Below are positions 32,800 to 44,214 of a stretch of 64,000 nt of DNA, piece by piece. Position 1 is the first letter of the stretch. Every line of letters starts with the position of its first letter. This stretch comes from Psococerastis gibbosa (lineage: Eukaryota; Arthropoda; Insecta; Psocodea; Psocidae): contig OZ020490.1 of assembly GCA_963971405.1 (NCBI GenBank), positions 29,847,464 through 29,911,463 on the forward strand. The letters are read 5' to 3'. A model generated the notes under the pieces. That model saw only the letters and a program-made list of their open reading frames with translations, was not told where the DNA came from and ran no database searches. A program made the translations under genes and the position numbers.

Positions 32800-33660
32800 A
32801 GAAGTTCCACGGAATGACCGAGGAAGAGATGGACAGGCGGCGTTAATGTGAAGACCTCCGGAAGCTTAACGTCCGCAACTGGAGGAGAAAGGCGGCGTTG
32901 CAGGGCTGCCAGACCCAGTGAAGTTCAAAACAGAAAAAGAGAGCTTAAAAGTTATTTTACCTAGTACCATTTTTTTTTCCGAAACTCCAATTTTACCTTA
33001 GTATCAATATTTTCTGAGATTCCAATTTTACCAAGTTTAATTTCAATTTTCGGTTTAAAAAAAAATACAAATTTAATTTTTTTTTAAATTAAGTGACTAA
33101 ATTCAATTGTGAAGTTAATGAAAAATGGAAAAACATAGTTTCTATTTTGCGGTATTAATTATTATCTAATTTAGTAATAAATGTTGTACTTTTTTGGCAT
33201 CCCGTGGCTGGAGACCGTTATCAATATGGCTGCTAGTGTAGCCTGCACAAGATAAGTACGCAATTTGGCGGGGAAAACCAAGTGATAAGTGTAGCCTGCA
33301 CAAGCTAAGTACAGAGTTTTTGACCGGGTCCAGGTATCCGTTCTGCTATGCTGTAATGTGGAAGACTTCGATATTTCTTGCGTTGGTACTTATCTCTGAT
33401 AGTTGGCTTATGGTTAACGGGTGCCTTGTAAGGCATATATAATGGCTCCCGCCGCTCCAGTTTCTATGTTTTTTGGGTACTCCCTAAACACCGGACAACG
33501 CATTGTCCGGTTCGTCAACAAATTTTCAGCCGGACAAATCATTGAAAAACCGGACAGTCCGGGCGAAAACCGGACATCTGCGGCAGCTCTGCGGCGTTGA
33601 GGGGCGGCAATGGTTGCAGACAACAACTTACCCGACTTCAGAGCCAGCTAAATTAAAGTA
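32800..33660 (+). mobile_element. LINE 3' coding relic split by a hAT MITE
   Basis: Before and after the insertion the plus strand reads HGMTEEEMDRR and LRKLNVRNWRRKAA, then RGGNGCRQQL, the usual last residues of an endonuclease-RT LINE (LRxLxVxNWxxxAxDRxxWR). The insertion is 32901-33591. Confidence 0.6.
32901..33591. mobile_element. hAT-like element, TSD CGGCGTTG
   Basis: The ends CAGGGCTGCC and GGCAGCTCTG are inverted. CGGCGTTG stands at 32893-32900 and 33592-33599. The inside is AT-rich (ATTTTACC repeats) and then rich in CCGGACA. No ORF remains. Confidence 0.85.
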
Positions 33661-34149
33661 AACCTTTAGACGCACCTGGTCGCTGCCCGCTGGTAATAAA
33701 TTATAGGTGTGACCTGTGAAATATAAAATAAGGGAAGGAGATCTTGTGTGCATTCATAATGACCTTGATTGTGTCATCTAATATGCCAAGATAATACGTA
33801 GACCTATGCCCCTATGGTATATGTCTTACCTACACTTTACCAATAAACATATAGGCATCGACGAACTTCTTTCTTTAATATCGCATAGGCCTGCGATACG
33901 TATAATATCTGACAAGAATTTTATATAAGACATCGGAGTTAGGTATTTAAGTAAAAATATGCCGGGAGGGGGGAGGGAAGGGTGAGAATTAAGAGGAGAA
34001 AAGCCTTATAAGTGCAAAAATCAAATATCTCATGAAATATCAATCATATAGAGCAGTCAAAAATATATCGGGATCAACAACTTCAAATCGTTAAAAATCA
34101 TAACAGCTCCAAGTCTGTACATATTTAGCTGCATCTTACATATCTTAAA
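33661..34149. other. No gene or repeat recognised
   Basis: AT-rich sequence with GGGAGGGGGGAGGGAAGGGT at 33965-33985. No coding pattern seen. Confidence 0.3.
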
Positions 34150-34470
34150 GCCTGAGGTGTGGGGGACATTTAAACAAAACGGGGACACTCACACCTACAA
34201 CACGAGACAACGGGGAGACCTTGTAAGACCAGCGACACGCACAGCCAAGTTAAAGCGACTGGATCCTATACTACACAAGGTTTCGCCTACCTTAGAAAAC
34301 TCCCGATTGAACTGAGAGCGGCGAGAAATGCTTCTAACTTCCCTAAATTGCTTAGAAACCGCGTCTCTTAGAGAAAGCTTTCTACACTGTCACTGACAAT
34401 GACAGAACTACTCTGACGATTTTATTTTATACTTTACATGTGTTGTATAATTTAAAGGAAATATATATTG
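34150..34470 (+). mobile_element. CR1/L2-like LINE 3' end
   Basis: The plus strand reads THTYNTRQRGDLVRPATRT then, in another frame, FAYLRKLPIELRAARNASNF, PKLLRNRVS and stop. This is the C-terminal pattern HxYNTRxxxxL...LPxELRxAxxxxxFKxxL of CR1/L2-group LINEs. The same 3' end stands at 49070-49330. Confidence 0.7.
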
Positions 34471-34702
34471 TATTGTAACAAAGACTTTTTTTTTTCATTT
34501 TCCTGCATGATACCCCGTACTATTAGGTAGCATAAATTGGCCACAAATATTGAATTTGATTTTTACACAAAACAATTGAGTGTGCGTAACTTTGTGAGAC
34601 TCTAAAATAGTATGATCGCTATATACATAATTCTTCGCGACCAATATATGACATCATCTCCTTTTTCAATGTACAGTAATAGTATCAGCCGGTACCGACA
34701 AT

Positions 34703-35812
34703 AATGTTTTTGCTTTCCAATTTAATATATAATGTAAGGAAATAAATAAATAAACGTTTATTTGCAAACAGACAAAGTCCAATAATATGCAAATTAACTT
34801 AACTTACTTAACTATGCTTATCATAATTTACATGTGTGATACATAACTATTGTACAATTATAATTATAAGCAGTATATCGTACATCTATTTGACAATGTG
34901 AAGATTAAATAAATAAGTTGTATACAAGTTATCTAGTTGGTAAGTAATGATAAAAATAAAAAGTAATGCTATAAAGTAATATAAAAGCTTTGTGATGATG
35001 GTCAAAATGTTCGATTCCGAGATTTCAACGGATTTACACGTTTTGAGGTCCCAGGAACCTAAAAAAGTGTTTTTTACGAAATGTCTGTCTGTCGCTCTGT
35101 CTAACTTGGTAGTGTGCACAGTGCCGGTAGGGAAACATGGTAGGACTTGTCCTGGTCACCTCCGAACTAATCGTGTGACCTCACTGTGTTTCCCAAGTGA
35201 TTCGGAATCCACTATAATCAGGAGGTCCCCTGTCCTAAGGGCTCACACCGTGGCCTGGGACTGTGTCCAAACCATAGTTACTACTACTACTACTAGGTGT
35301 TGTTAAATAGAGTAATAACAAAACCGAACAGGTCGCTTTCCCAAAAAAGTATTTGGTTTTGTGCAAAGAACATTTTTTTTTTTTGAAGAAATTATATCAA
35401 ATTCATGCTCCAATACATTGCGTGCCGTGCCATTATTACTGTGTGGTACCTAATTTATTGTCTTCCCGTTCTATAATATGGAATGCGATCGTTTAATTCA
35501 GTGCTTCGGGATAGGGGCCGTAGCCAGAGGGGGTCCAGGGGTCCAGACCCCCGCCCCCGAAACGTTTGCAGTGTACACTAGATAGAATGGAGTTTGAATG
35601 ATTTTTAACTACGAGTATATGTTATCGTATATTGAGGTTACCTCACCTCCGGTGAGATCAGATGGACCCCCCCCCCCTCCGAGGGATCCAAAACTTTACC
35701 ATAGGGAAATTATTTACTATGAAATAACTCATTATCTCTGTGTACTAACTTTATTGATATTTTGGAAAGCATGTTCGAGTACACTCGGACCGGTTCTTTA
35801 ACAAAGGGTTAG
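34703..35812 (+). repeat. Repeat family R copy with a G-family repeat in its middle
   Basis: Starts TTGCTTTCCAATTTAATATA; TTTGTGATGATGGTCAAAAT and CTGTCTGTCGCTCTGTCT lead up to 35103, and it ends GGAAAGCATGTTCGAGTACA, CTCGGACCGGTTC. The unit 35104-35297 (G family) replaces the middle. Confidence 0.65.
35104..35297 (+). repeat. G-family interspersed repeat
   Basis: AACTTGGTAGTGTGCACAGT to GACTGTGTCCAAACCATA, followed by (ACT)n. The copy at 38225-38420 is almost identical over ~185 bp and has the same ends. A short length and a trinucleotide tail suggest a SINE, but no box A/B is clear. Confidence 0.65.
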
Positions 35813-35999
35813 TTGGACCAATATTGCCTACTGTGTTTATAGTCATTAGAGGCAGGGCGAAAAATTAGGGTGGAGCTCATTGTCAGGGGAAGCGGGTGAC
35901 GTTTCGGGAGTGACTGCTACTCCCATCATCAGGCTTAGACCTGAGATAGACTGATGATGGCTTAGTCCAGATAAGGTCTGATGGTTTCTGGACGACTTT

Positions 36000-36290
36000 C
36001 TCATTGCTCTTGTATTCTACTCCAAGTTATTGGGTAAATCCGATCTCCTCGATGATTTGAACTTCTGCCCATTCTTCTGGCTGTACAGCCCTTGATGAGC
36101 TTTGCCATGCTCGACAACACTCCTCCAGTCATCTCGGTTTTGTGCAATGCTCCACAATCTACTGACTCCCAACTCGCGACGGTCCAACTCATCCTTCCAG
36201 CGTTTTCGAGGATTCGAACTACCATTCTGAAATGCAAGTTCTCAAACCACTCGACCACGGTAGTTCTAATCCTCCAGCTGGGAGACTGTG
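36000..36290 (-). mobile_element. LINE 3' coding relic
   Basis: The minus strand reads RKRWKDELDRRELGVSRL, WSIAQNRDDWRSVVEHGK then AHQGLYSQKNGQ, a typical LINE ORF2 C terminus (RWxDxLxxxELGxxxLxxxAQNRxxWRxxVxxxK). 5' truncated. Confidence 0.7.
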
Positions 36291-36957
36291 GATAGTTACC
36301 GGTACTCTGAGCTGAATATATGACCTGCTATGTATTTAAGGACAACCATTAGGCAGGGGTATTCTTAAACAGACAAACGGACAGACTTAATGAACTATAA
36401 TACAGAGAGATTAATTAATTAGTGCTAAAAATTACCACTATTAACATTCTTACGCACGTCTATAATACGATATAACCATATTGGTATAACGTTAAGGAAC
36501 TGTGGAGCGTTAAGTTTGCCTACACAAGCCTAATATGTAGGTATACGTACATGGAAGATGCCCTGTAGTACCACGCCCATCTCGGTACCTCGTTAGCTCG
36601 TAAGCTAAACATAGGTGTCAGTCTCCAGCTTTACTTACTCCGCAACTGAATCTGGAGCTTATGCATTGCGTTTTAAAGATGAACTTGAGCAGTGAATTTT
36701 AATCTACAATTTTTTTCGTCTCCTGCGACCACTTTTCATTGCTTTAGGGTGCTGGTGGATTTTTGTCATACGTATAGGCCTACGAGTAACTAGACTACCA
36801 TAGTATTTTGCAGTAGATTTAATTTGGAATATGGTTGTATATTGTTATCATACAACACTGACAGTAATACAATAACACAAACATACAGGGCAATAATACG
36901 ATTATGGGCAAAGGACAATTACCTACTGATTGGCGCGGCGTATCCCCTTAATCGGCT
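36291..36957. other. No gene recognised
   Basis: AT-rich sequence; no family motif or repeat match noticed. Confidence 0.3.
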
Positions 36958-37125
36958 TCAATGGCCAGGTGGTAGCGTGCTTGTACATGTGCGAGTCTCT
37001 ACACGCCATGCGATCGGAGACGTGTCGTTACTCGACACAAGTACCTATTAGGTAACTTAGTGAGGTGACTGAAGAGGTCAATCGGATACATTCATTGAAT
37101 TGTTTGTATGGGCTTGTATATTAAA
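36958..37125 (+). mobile_element. SINE-like unit (GGTGGTAGCGTGCTTGTAC)
   Basis: GGTGGTAGCGTGCTTGTACA, GCGATCGGAGACGTGTCG, CACAAGTACCTATTAGG and TCGGATACATTCATTGAATT match the two tandem units inside 16191-16783. GGTAGCGTGCTTG resembles a box A; a box B is not clear. Confidence 0.6.
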
Positions 37126-37409
37126 AATAATAATAATTAACTTTTAATATGAGAAAATACCAATGAGAGCATTGGATCATTTACGAAAGTATTACGATGC
37201 CTCTTTTCTCTCTGTATGATTAGTATGGGGACTGGCCTCCACGTTGGCTTATCCAATAGGAAAGCTCTCTATCAAGCACAGGCTCGTCATAAAGGGTCCC
37301 CTCCTACTGCTATTACACTTATAAAATAATTGTTAATCTATATTTTGAAGGAAATAAAAATTACTTTACTTTAAAAAAATTACTTTAATTTTCAGTAACA
37401 CGTTATTAG

Positions 37410-38224
37410 GCTATCAAAGGATAGCTTTGTGATGGTCGAAATTTCAGATGCCGAGATGTACACTGTTTTGAGGGTACCAGAATCGGCCAGGACCCAAGAA
37501 AGTTTTTTTTTTTTTTATTTAATGAAATGTCTCTATTTCTTTGTCGATTATGTAGGTTCTTCAAAATCATATCTACGAGTATATCGTATATGGTCAATTT
37601 TTTTCTAGGTTGGACTAACTGAATTTTGTGAGGTTTATCCCCCCCCCCTCCTCACCAGCGGTCAAAATCGCTAATAAGGAGTTGTTAAAGATACGAGGTT
37701 ATGGCACCAAATACACTAACTATTCCATCAGAAAATAATAGTTATACTCTAAACATTATAAACCTGGTATCCGAAAACCTAGTATAAAACAGAAAAAAAA
37801 AGATGTGGGGAGTTTTCATACGGCTAGAGGGGGGGGGGTGGGGCTAAAATAATTTTATATATCTTCTCCTATTTCTACTTCCACATCATATATCAGGCAA
37901 CAAAATAGAGTTGCTACCGTATAATATAAAATACTGCATTATGATATAATATTTTGTAGTTTAGCATAGTAAATTTCCATGTTAAATAATGTAAATGCGT
38001 CTGCGGATTCACACCTTGCTATTATAATGATAAAATATAAAATTACATATCCTACCTTAAATAAAATAAAAATTGAGTAAAATCAAAATTATAAATAATA
38101 TTAAACTGTAGCCTATCTAATTTAATATATTTGTTAATAAATACAGAACAAATTTGGAGGCATTGGTTGCTTTACTTTAACTTATGCCGTTAGCTATACC
38201 AAGTTGAATCCATCGGACCAGAGC
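37410..38224. other. Diverged R-family piece, then unexplained sequence
   Basis: 37410-37640 retains AGCTTTGTGATGGTCGAAAT and ATGAAATGTCTCTATTTCTT with a C9 run at 37640. The rest (poly-G at 37826) shows nothing further. Confidence 0.4.
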
Positions 38225-38420
38225 TGGTTCAAAGCTGCAGATAACTTGGTCGTGTGCACAGTGCCGGTAGGGAAACATGGTAGGACTTGTCCTGGTCACC
38301 TCCGAACTAATCGTGTGACTTCACTGTGTTTCCCAAGTGGTTCGGAATCCACTATAATCAGGAGGTCCCCTGTCCTATGGGCCCACACTGTGGCCTGGGA
38401 CTGTGTCCAACCATACTACA
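38225..38420 (+). repeat. G-family interspersed repeat
   Basis: AACTTGGTCGTGTGCACAGT to GACTGTGTCCAACCATAC. Near-identical to 35104-35297. It lies about 190 bases upstream of the cuticle gene TATA box. Confidence 0.65.
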
Positions 38421-38608
38421 CTACTACTTTAACTTATTGTATTTGTAGCCTGCTTGGAATCTACTACTTACCCCGGATCTGTCAATGTTGCATAGCACAA
38501 TTTAAAAAAAAGTTACCACCCATTTAATGCCAGCCTACTCTATGAGTCGCCAATTGTGTCGAGGTTGTGCTTTAAAAGCTGCTGCAGTTTTTGTGTGAAA
38601 CTTGTTCA

Positions 38609-38617
38609 TATATAAAA
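38609..38617 (+). promoter_or_regulatory. TATA box of the cuticle protein gene
   Basis: TATATAAAA 77 bases before the ATG at 38686, with CTATTCAGTTAAG (an arthropod-like initiator TCAGT) at 38656-38668. The TATA-to-TCAGT spacing (about 50) is longer than usual, so the start may be nearer 38640. Confidence 0.6.
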
Positions 38618-38685
38618 CAAATACGCAGACGAATAGCTTTGTAGTTTGGTGCTTGCTATTCAGTTAAGAGACCTACTCTAACACA

Positions 38686-41022
38686 ATGCAAAGGTTATTG
38701 GTAAGTCCCATCATTTTATTCTCAATTTTAGCGGGAAAAAGGAATTATTTGAGTTCTTTTAGTTAAGTTAGGTATTGCCGTAAACTAAAGATAAATACCT
38801 ATATTGCACATTGATTTTAGTGATAGCCTATTAGATACAACATACAGTAAGCGAAATGTATAAGCACTGTACGCTACAAAGATGGGGTGGCTGAGGCGCA
38901 TGGCGCACAATAAAATTTGAAAATTAGTAAAAAGTTTATCAGCCGACATATGACAAGATTAAATTATTAATGGAAAACTTGCATACATGGCCGTGCCCAG
39001 GGGGGTGGCCCAAGGGGTCCGGACCCCCCCCCCCCCAAATAATTTTTTTTTATGTTAACCTGTGTTGTTTGAAGAATTGGAATAAATTTATTTTAGTTTG
39101 AACACTGGATCTAATGGACTTTCATTAATAAATTACGTAAAAACAATTTTTGAACCCTCTCCCCCGACGAAATAATCAATCAAAGTATATTTCCAAATAC
39201 AATTTTATACAGTTTTTGTCACTTTTCCCTATGGAATAGGCCCGTCAAAATCTGATGAGCACGGCCTTGCTTGCATATAACACTTTCCAAGACCTTTTCG
39301 CCTGATGATTGATAGGACGAGCCTGTGCTGTGCAGATCCATTATATTATAACTTTATTATTAAGTCGATATATGTAGACTATCTGTTGTGTAACTACGCA
39401 TACTAACTGATATACGCCTTGTTTAAAAACCAAATATTTTTGTAGGTTGTGCCATTCCTGGTAGCTGCATGCTCCGCCCAATTCCTATTTGCCCCTGTAG
39501 GATGGAATGGAATTGGAAGCCCAATTATCGGCAGTCCACTCGTGAGGACGGTCGTTAGCAGCCCAGGCCTGGTTTCCAGCCCTGTCGTCAGTCCCATCGC
39601 TGTGCCTATCACCTCTAGTCAGTACCACGCACAGGACGAACTCGGACAGTTTGCCTTTGGCCACAGCAGTATTAACCAGGTAAGACATTGCCACTGGCCA
39701 GCTGCAGTACGAGGTGGTCCAATCGTAACGACTGTTGCTAGCAGCCCAGGCCTAATTTCCAGCCCTGTCGTAAGTCCCATCGCAGTGCTCAACACCTCTA
39801 TAGTCAGTACCACGCACAGGACGAACTCGGACAGTTTGCCTTTGGCCACAGCAGTATTAACCTGGTAAGACATTGCCACTGGCCAGCTGCAGTACGAGGT
39901 GGTCCAATCGTAACTACTGTTGCTAGCAGCCCAGGCCTAATTTCCAGTCCTGTCGTAAGCAGCCCCATCGCTGTGCTCAACACCTCTTGTCACTACCACG
40001 CACAGGACGAACTGGGACAGTTTGCCTTCGGCCACAGCATCATTAAACAATGTAGCCTAATAATAAGTACGAGGCAATCCCAACCCCGGCGTCGTTCCTA
40101 ACGCGATCATGTCGTTAGTCCCATCGTAGCATACTTCCAGTCAACAGCGTCGGCTTTACCATCCGATGAATTCAGATAGCTCACTCTCTAGCAGGCGCGG
40201 ATCTACGGGGGGGCTATGGGGGCTATACCCCCCCCCCCATTAGGGTCCTCAAAAAGCGTAAAACCCCACTATTTGAGTCCTATTTTTCACACATTTTCTC
40301 CCAGGGGAGACCCTCGGGCCCCCCTTGTGCTAGATTGTATTAATTACCTATATATAACCCTATAAGAACCCTTATTACTGTGAAAATGCGTAAAACCCCA
40401 ATATTTCAGCCCTATTTTTCAAAAAAAATCGAAATTTAATCTTACCTTGGTCTCATTCTAGATCCACGCCTGCTCTCTAGTACATCAGTAATAACCAGAT
40501 ACGGTTTGACACTGTCATATAGCCTATGCATTGTAAATTAGTGCGGTTTAGTATTATGACGTTGTCATTTGTTACCGCTTAGTCACTATATTATTGCTAG
40601 ATAAGTTAAACTTACATTGCCTTATCGTGGAGAAAATAGTTAGCTATTAAACCACAAAGTTATATAATGTTTTATAGGCCAGACAAGAAGTAAAAAGTTT
40701 CGACGGAACCGTCCGTGGTGCCTACAGCTACGTCGACCCCACTGGAAAACTCAACAACGTCCAATATCTGGCCGATAGCAACGGTTTCCAAGTGGTTGGC
40801 GCCAATAACCTTCCCGTAGCCCCCGAAGCCGTTCTTGAGCCCGTTAAGGATACTCCTGAGGTAAGTCTCAATGTAGGCTATCAGTTGTCACCTCCGTAAA
40901 ACCTGGAAGATCAGATTTTGATCATGAACAACTGAAGAAGAAATTCAGAGAAATGCGTTCAGTTGTAAAAATTTCACGATAGCTAGGTACTAGTTAAAAT
41001 CATATGATCCTGGTGAATAGTT

Positions 41023-41058
<36 letters not shown>

Positions 41059-43479
41059 TACCTTTATTTTCATTATATAAATTAAATGAGAGAGGTCTCT
41101 CATCCCATTAACAGAATAATATAAGAAATCGCGTTACAAATTACACTAATTACAGTTACAGTCACAATTCTTTCACAATTCTTTTTAAAGTCATTCTAAA
41201 TTCTATTTTAAAATGATGCTTGAGATAGCTGCCGTTACTGCACTGTTACTGTGTAAAAGACATTTTGTATGAGGGTGGATTTGAATTTCTTGTAGGGCTG
41301 TTCTTTAAAGAACTGGGGTAACACATTTCAAAAGAACTTACTGTTATTAGTCGGGGCCAGTTCCACTTTCCTCCTAGTTGCTTTCTAATTTATAGGCTAC
41401 GTAGTATAAGGAAAGCTTTGTGATGGTCGAAATTTTCGATTCCGAGATTTCAACGGATTTACACGTTTTGAGGTCCCAGGAACACAAAAAAGTGGTTTTT
41501 ACGAAATGTCTGTCTGTCTGTCTGTCTGTGCATCGATTTCCGAGCAAACTACTCGGTCGATTTGGATGAAATTTAGCATGTAGGTTTACAAAAATCATAC
41601 CTCGGGAGCATTTTTTTTATTTTCGGCCAACTAAATTTGGGGGGGTTTTATTCTAAAAAAAAAAATCCAAAAAAACGTCTAAAAAAATTATTTCTCAAAA
41701 ACGGCTTCAACGATTTCTTTTAAATTCTCATATATTGTAGTCGTCATTAATGTTGGCAAAATGCGGGGGGTCGCTTGCCCCTTGATAGTTTGCTTCTGGG
41801 GGTTAAAAAATAAAAAATAAAAAAATTTAATGAAAAATGACTAAAAAATAATTTTTCTTCGAAACCTTTCTATCGATAATTTCTACCTTCAGGCATGTTT
41901 TAGGTGTTAAATTGAGTAACTAAACCGCGGATAGGTTGCTTTCCCAAAAAAATATTTGGTTTTCACAAAAAATTATTTTTTTGAAAAAATGACAGAAAAT
42001 TCGCTCAAATGCATTGCATGCCCTGCCATTATTGCTGTGTGGTAATTAATGTGTTTGTCTGACCTATCTAGAATTTATCTCACTTTCAGTGACGTCAGGT
42101 GGACAACAACCCCCCCCCCCCCCCCCCCCGAGATATCGGAAATTTAACCACTGGAAAATTAAATACCATGAAATTACTCATTTTCTCTATCTACTAATGT
42201 TGATAAATTGGAAAGCATGTTCGAGTAAACTCGGACCGCTTTTTTATCTTGAATCAATTTGTGAAGATGATTCTGGGTTACCTGATGCTGGTTTTCTGCC
42301 CTCTATAAAATCTTAGACACGGTATTCTGAGCCCCACATAGCATCTATATATTCTCCCTTGCCTATGAGAGAATCATATTTTAGATTTATAAAGCCACCA
42401 TATACCATTTAAATTATGTGCTCTCGAGGTTACAATTTCGATGCCTTACTCGGCAAAGGTCATAAATCCAAAATCGTCATTTTTCAGGAGAGATAAAAAA
42501 CTGTTATAAAAAATCCTCGACTTTGGGGATATTTTTTAGTAATTTTCAAGTTTTTATCCGAATTTGTATTAAGTATAACAATTTGGCACCCTAAAAAAGG
42601 ATAGAATTATTATATTTTGGACTTAAGACCATTTCACACAGAGTTTGGTTTGGTAAGGAGGATTTATGTGGTTTTCTATATCCACTTTATCTCTTCATAC
42701 GATTTTATTCAGGATTTGAGTGCATTGCCACTGGAAGGAGTATTTTTTTCTGCATCCAATGATAATAATAACTCAATTTCGCATTTTTTGTATTTAGTAC
42801 CTTTGCCGAGTAAGGTATCAAATTTCTATCCGATTCCGGTACCAATGACAAGGAACTTTTAATAAAATTTTGCAGAAACTTAATCAATTTTATTTAACGA
42901 CAGGTCTTGGAAGCCCGCGCTAATTTTGCCAAAGCTTTCAAAGAAGCTCAAGAAGCCGCAGAGCCCAAGAAACCAGAAGAGGAAGCCAAATCCCGATCAA
43001 GGCGCCAAGTCATCTACTCTCCTCTAATCTCCACCCTATCCGCCAAAACCATCCTCAAGACATCCGAGCTTAAACCCATCGATGACGCCAAGGTTCCAGC
43101 TGCAACGAAGCTGGCTGAAATCAAGGAGACCGAAAAAGAAATTGTAACGCCTTTGACCTACTCTTCTGTTATCTCCTCTCCGATCTTCGCCTCATCTCTG
43201 ATTGCTCCTAGGGCTATTGTCGCTCAGCCTACCATTGTAGCTTCCCCACTCTTGGCCAGAACCGTCGTTCCTGCTGTTGCCAAAGCCACTATCACCACGC
43301 AGGAGCTAAAGACTGTCGATGATGCCAAGACTCCTGCTGCTACCAAACTTGCGGAAATCAAAGAAGAGAAAAAGGAGGTCGTCGCACCTATTGCGTACTC
43401 TTCCCCTCTTGTAGCTTCTCCTTACATTAGTTCTCCCTGGATTTCTTCTCCCTACATTGGGTCTGCCATTACCTGGTAG
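38686..43479 (+). CDS. Rebers-Riddiford cuticle protein, complete, 4 exons
   Basis: Exons 38686-38700, 39446-39679, 40678-40860, 42904-43479, all phase 0, 335 aa. The small first exon (MQRLL) and the start of exon 2 make a signal peptide (MQRLLVVPFLVAACSAQ), the usual layout of arthropod cuticle genes. The chitin-binding RR domain is split between exons 2 and 3: YHAQDELGQFAFGH, then GTVRGAYSYVDPTGKLNNVQ, YLADSNGFQVVGANNLPVAP. Exon 4 has an acidic and Lys-rich stretch, a furin-like RSRR site (residues 175-178), and two ~35-residue repeats (LKPIDDAKVPAATKLAEIKE at about 200; LKTVDDAKTPAATKLAEIKE at about 269) separated by Ser/Pro/Val-rich sequence. It is secreted into the cuticle. Exon 2 is followed by decayed copies of itself. 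The poly(A) signal is near 43868. Confidence 0.93.
38992..39275. mobile_element. hAT-like MITE piece in cuticle intron 1
   Basis: GGCCGTGCCCAGGGGGGTGG, CCGGACC with C14, and at the far side GATGAGCACGGCC. The ends are inverted over GGCCGTGC; no exact 8-bp duplication was found. Confidence 0.5.
39700..40145 (+). pseudogene. Two good and one poor tandem copies of cuticle exon 2
   Basis: Copy 2 (39716-39864) and copy 3 (39899-40050) repeat AGCAGCCCAGGCCT, TTTCCAGCCCTGTCGTAAGT, CACGCACAGGACGAACT, TTTGCCTTTGGCCACAGCA. Copy 2 keeps a donor (CTG|gtaagac), and the intron start ACATTGCCACTGGCCAGCTG is copied too. A faint fourth copy runs 40066-40145. An insertion near CACCTCTATAGTCAG puts copy 2 out of frame, so it cannot replace exon 2. 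Confidence 0.9.
40192..40472. mobile_element. hAT-like MITE (CAGGCGCGGATC ends), TSD CTCTCTAG
   Basis: The ends CAGGCGCGGATCTACG and TAGATCCACGCCTG are flanked by CTCTCTAG at 40184-40191 and 40473-40480. A C13 run lies near the left end, with two copies of the GCGTAAAACCCC...CCCAGGGGAGACCCTCGGG module. Confidence 0.88.
41023..41058 (+). repeat. (AAT)n microsatellite
   Basis: About 12 uninterrupted AAT units in intron 3 of the cuticle gene. Confidence 0.9.
41380..42243 (+). repeat. Repeat family R, most complete plus-strand copy
   Basis: Starts GCTTTCTAATTTATAGGCTA and ends ATAAATTGGAAAGCATGTTC, GAGTAAACTCGGACCG. Internal (GTCT)n at 41507-41530 and C17 at 42111. Used as the reference for the other copies. 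Confidence 0.75.
42425..42835. repeat. Palindromic element in cuticle intron 3
   Basis: CGATGCCTTACTCGGCAAAG (about 42433) and its inverse CTTTGCCGAGTAAGGTATC (about 42802) bound an AT-rich stretch. The inner arms are weak. It is a probable MITE with unclear ends. Confidence 0.45.
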
Positions 43480-43867
43480 GTCACCATTGTCATCAGTTAA
43501 AATTTATTTTAAGGTGACTGCTAGCTCCTAAGCATTGCGGATCATGACAAAATGAAAATTTAACCCATATATAAGATCTGGACGTTCGGCATATTCAATA
43601 GAATTCGAATGCCATTTCCAAATGATACCAGGAAACCAGGGGTATCTATTTATAGGCCGACACATTAAAAATGAGTTCTTTAGCCTAGAAAAAATAGCCT
43701 ATTTTCTATTCCTAAACTATGTGCAATATAGATTACTCGCACGGCACAAACTACAGTGTAGCCTATTGATTGTATTGTTCGATGTAGCCTTCTACTTGCA
43801 TTCTACTATACTGTAGCCTATATCGTTTTGACGCTAAAAAAATGTACCCACATAATATGACAGGCTT

Positions 43868-43873
43868 AATAAA
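43868..43873 (+). terminator. Poly(A) signal AATAAA of the cuticle gene
   Basis: First AATAAA on the plus strand after the stop at 43479; it gives a 3' UTR of about 400 bases. Confidence 0.6.
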
Positions 43874-44214
43874 GAATTAATTAGGCCTACATTGAAGCGT
43901 TAAAATTAAGACCTACTTAACAAGGCAATCAATTGTACTAGACATACAGTAATATATTGTAATTGTTGCACTCTGATTATTATTATTACCATAGAAAAAG
44001 GCTAATATTACTATATAATAGTCCTTTACCAATTGTACAGTAATTTATTGAGCACATAGCCGTCTGATATCGAGTGAGAACCTATACAGTACCTATCGAT
44101 TAATCTAAGGCTAATCGATAGTTCGTCAAATAGGCTAGTAAAATTTGTTTATAATAGTTGCTATAGTTGATGTAGGCCTACAGGTCTATGACGGTAACCA
44201 TATTTTAGGCTGCT

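Noticed and set aside
39446-39868. Read-through of cuticle exon 2 into its copy as a longer exon
   Set aside because: The frame stays open, but the copy is read in another frame and its donor would give a phase that does not fit exon 3. The donor at 39679 gives the correct RR domain.
41500-41535. CRISPR-like or satellite array from (GTCT)n and the R copies
   Set aside because: The short unit repeats are a simple microsatellite inside an interspersed repeat; there are no regular unique spacers.
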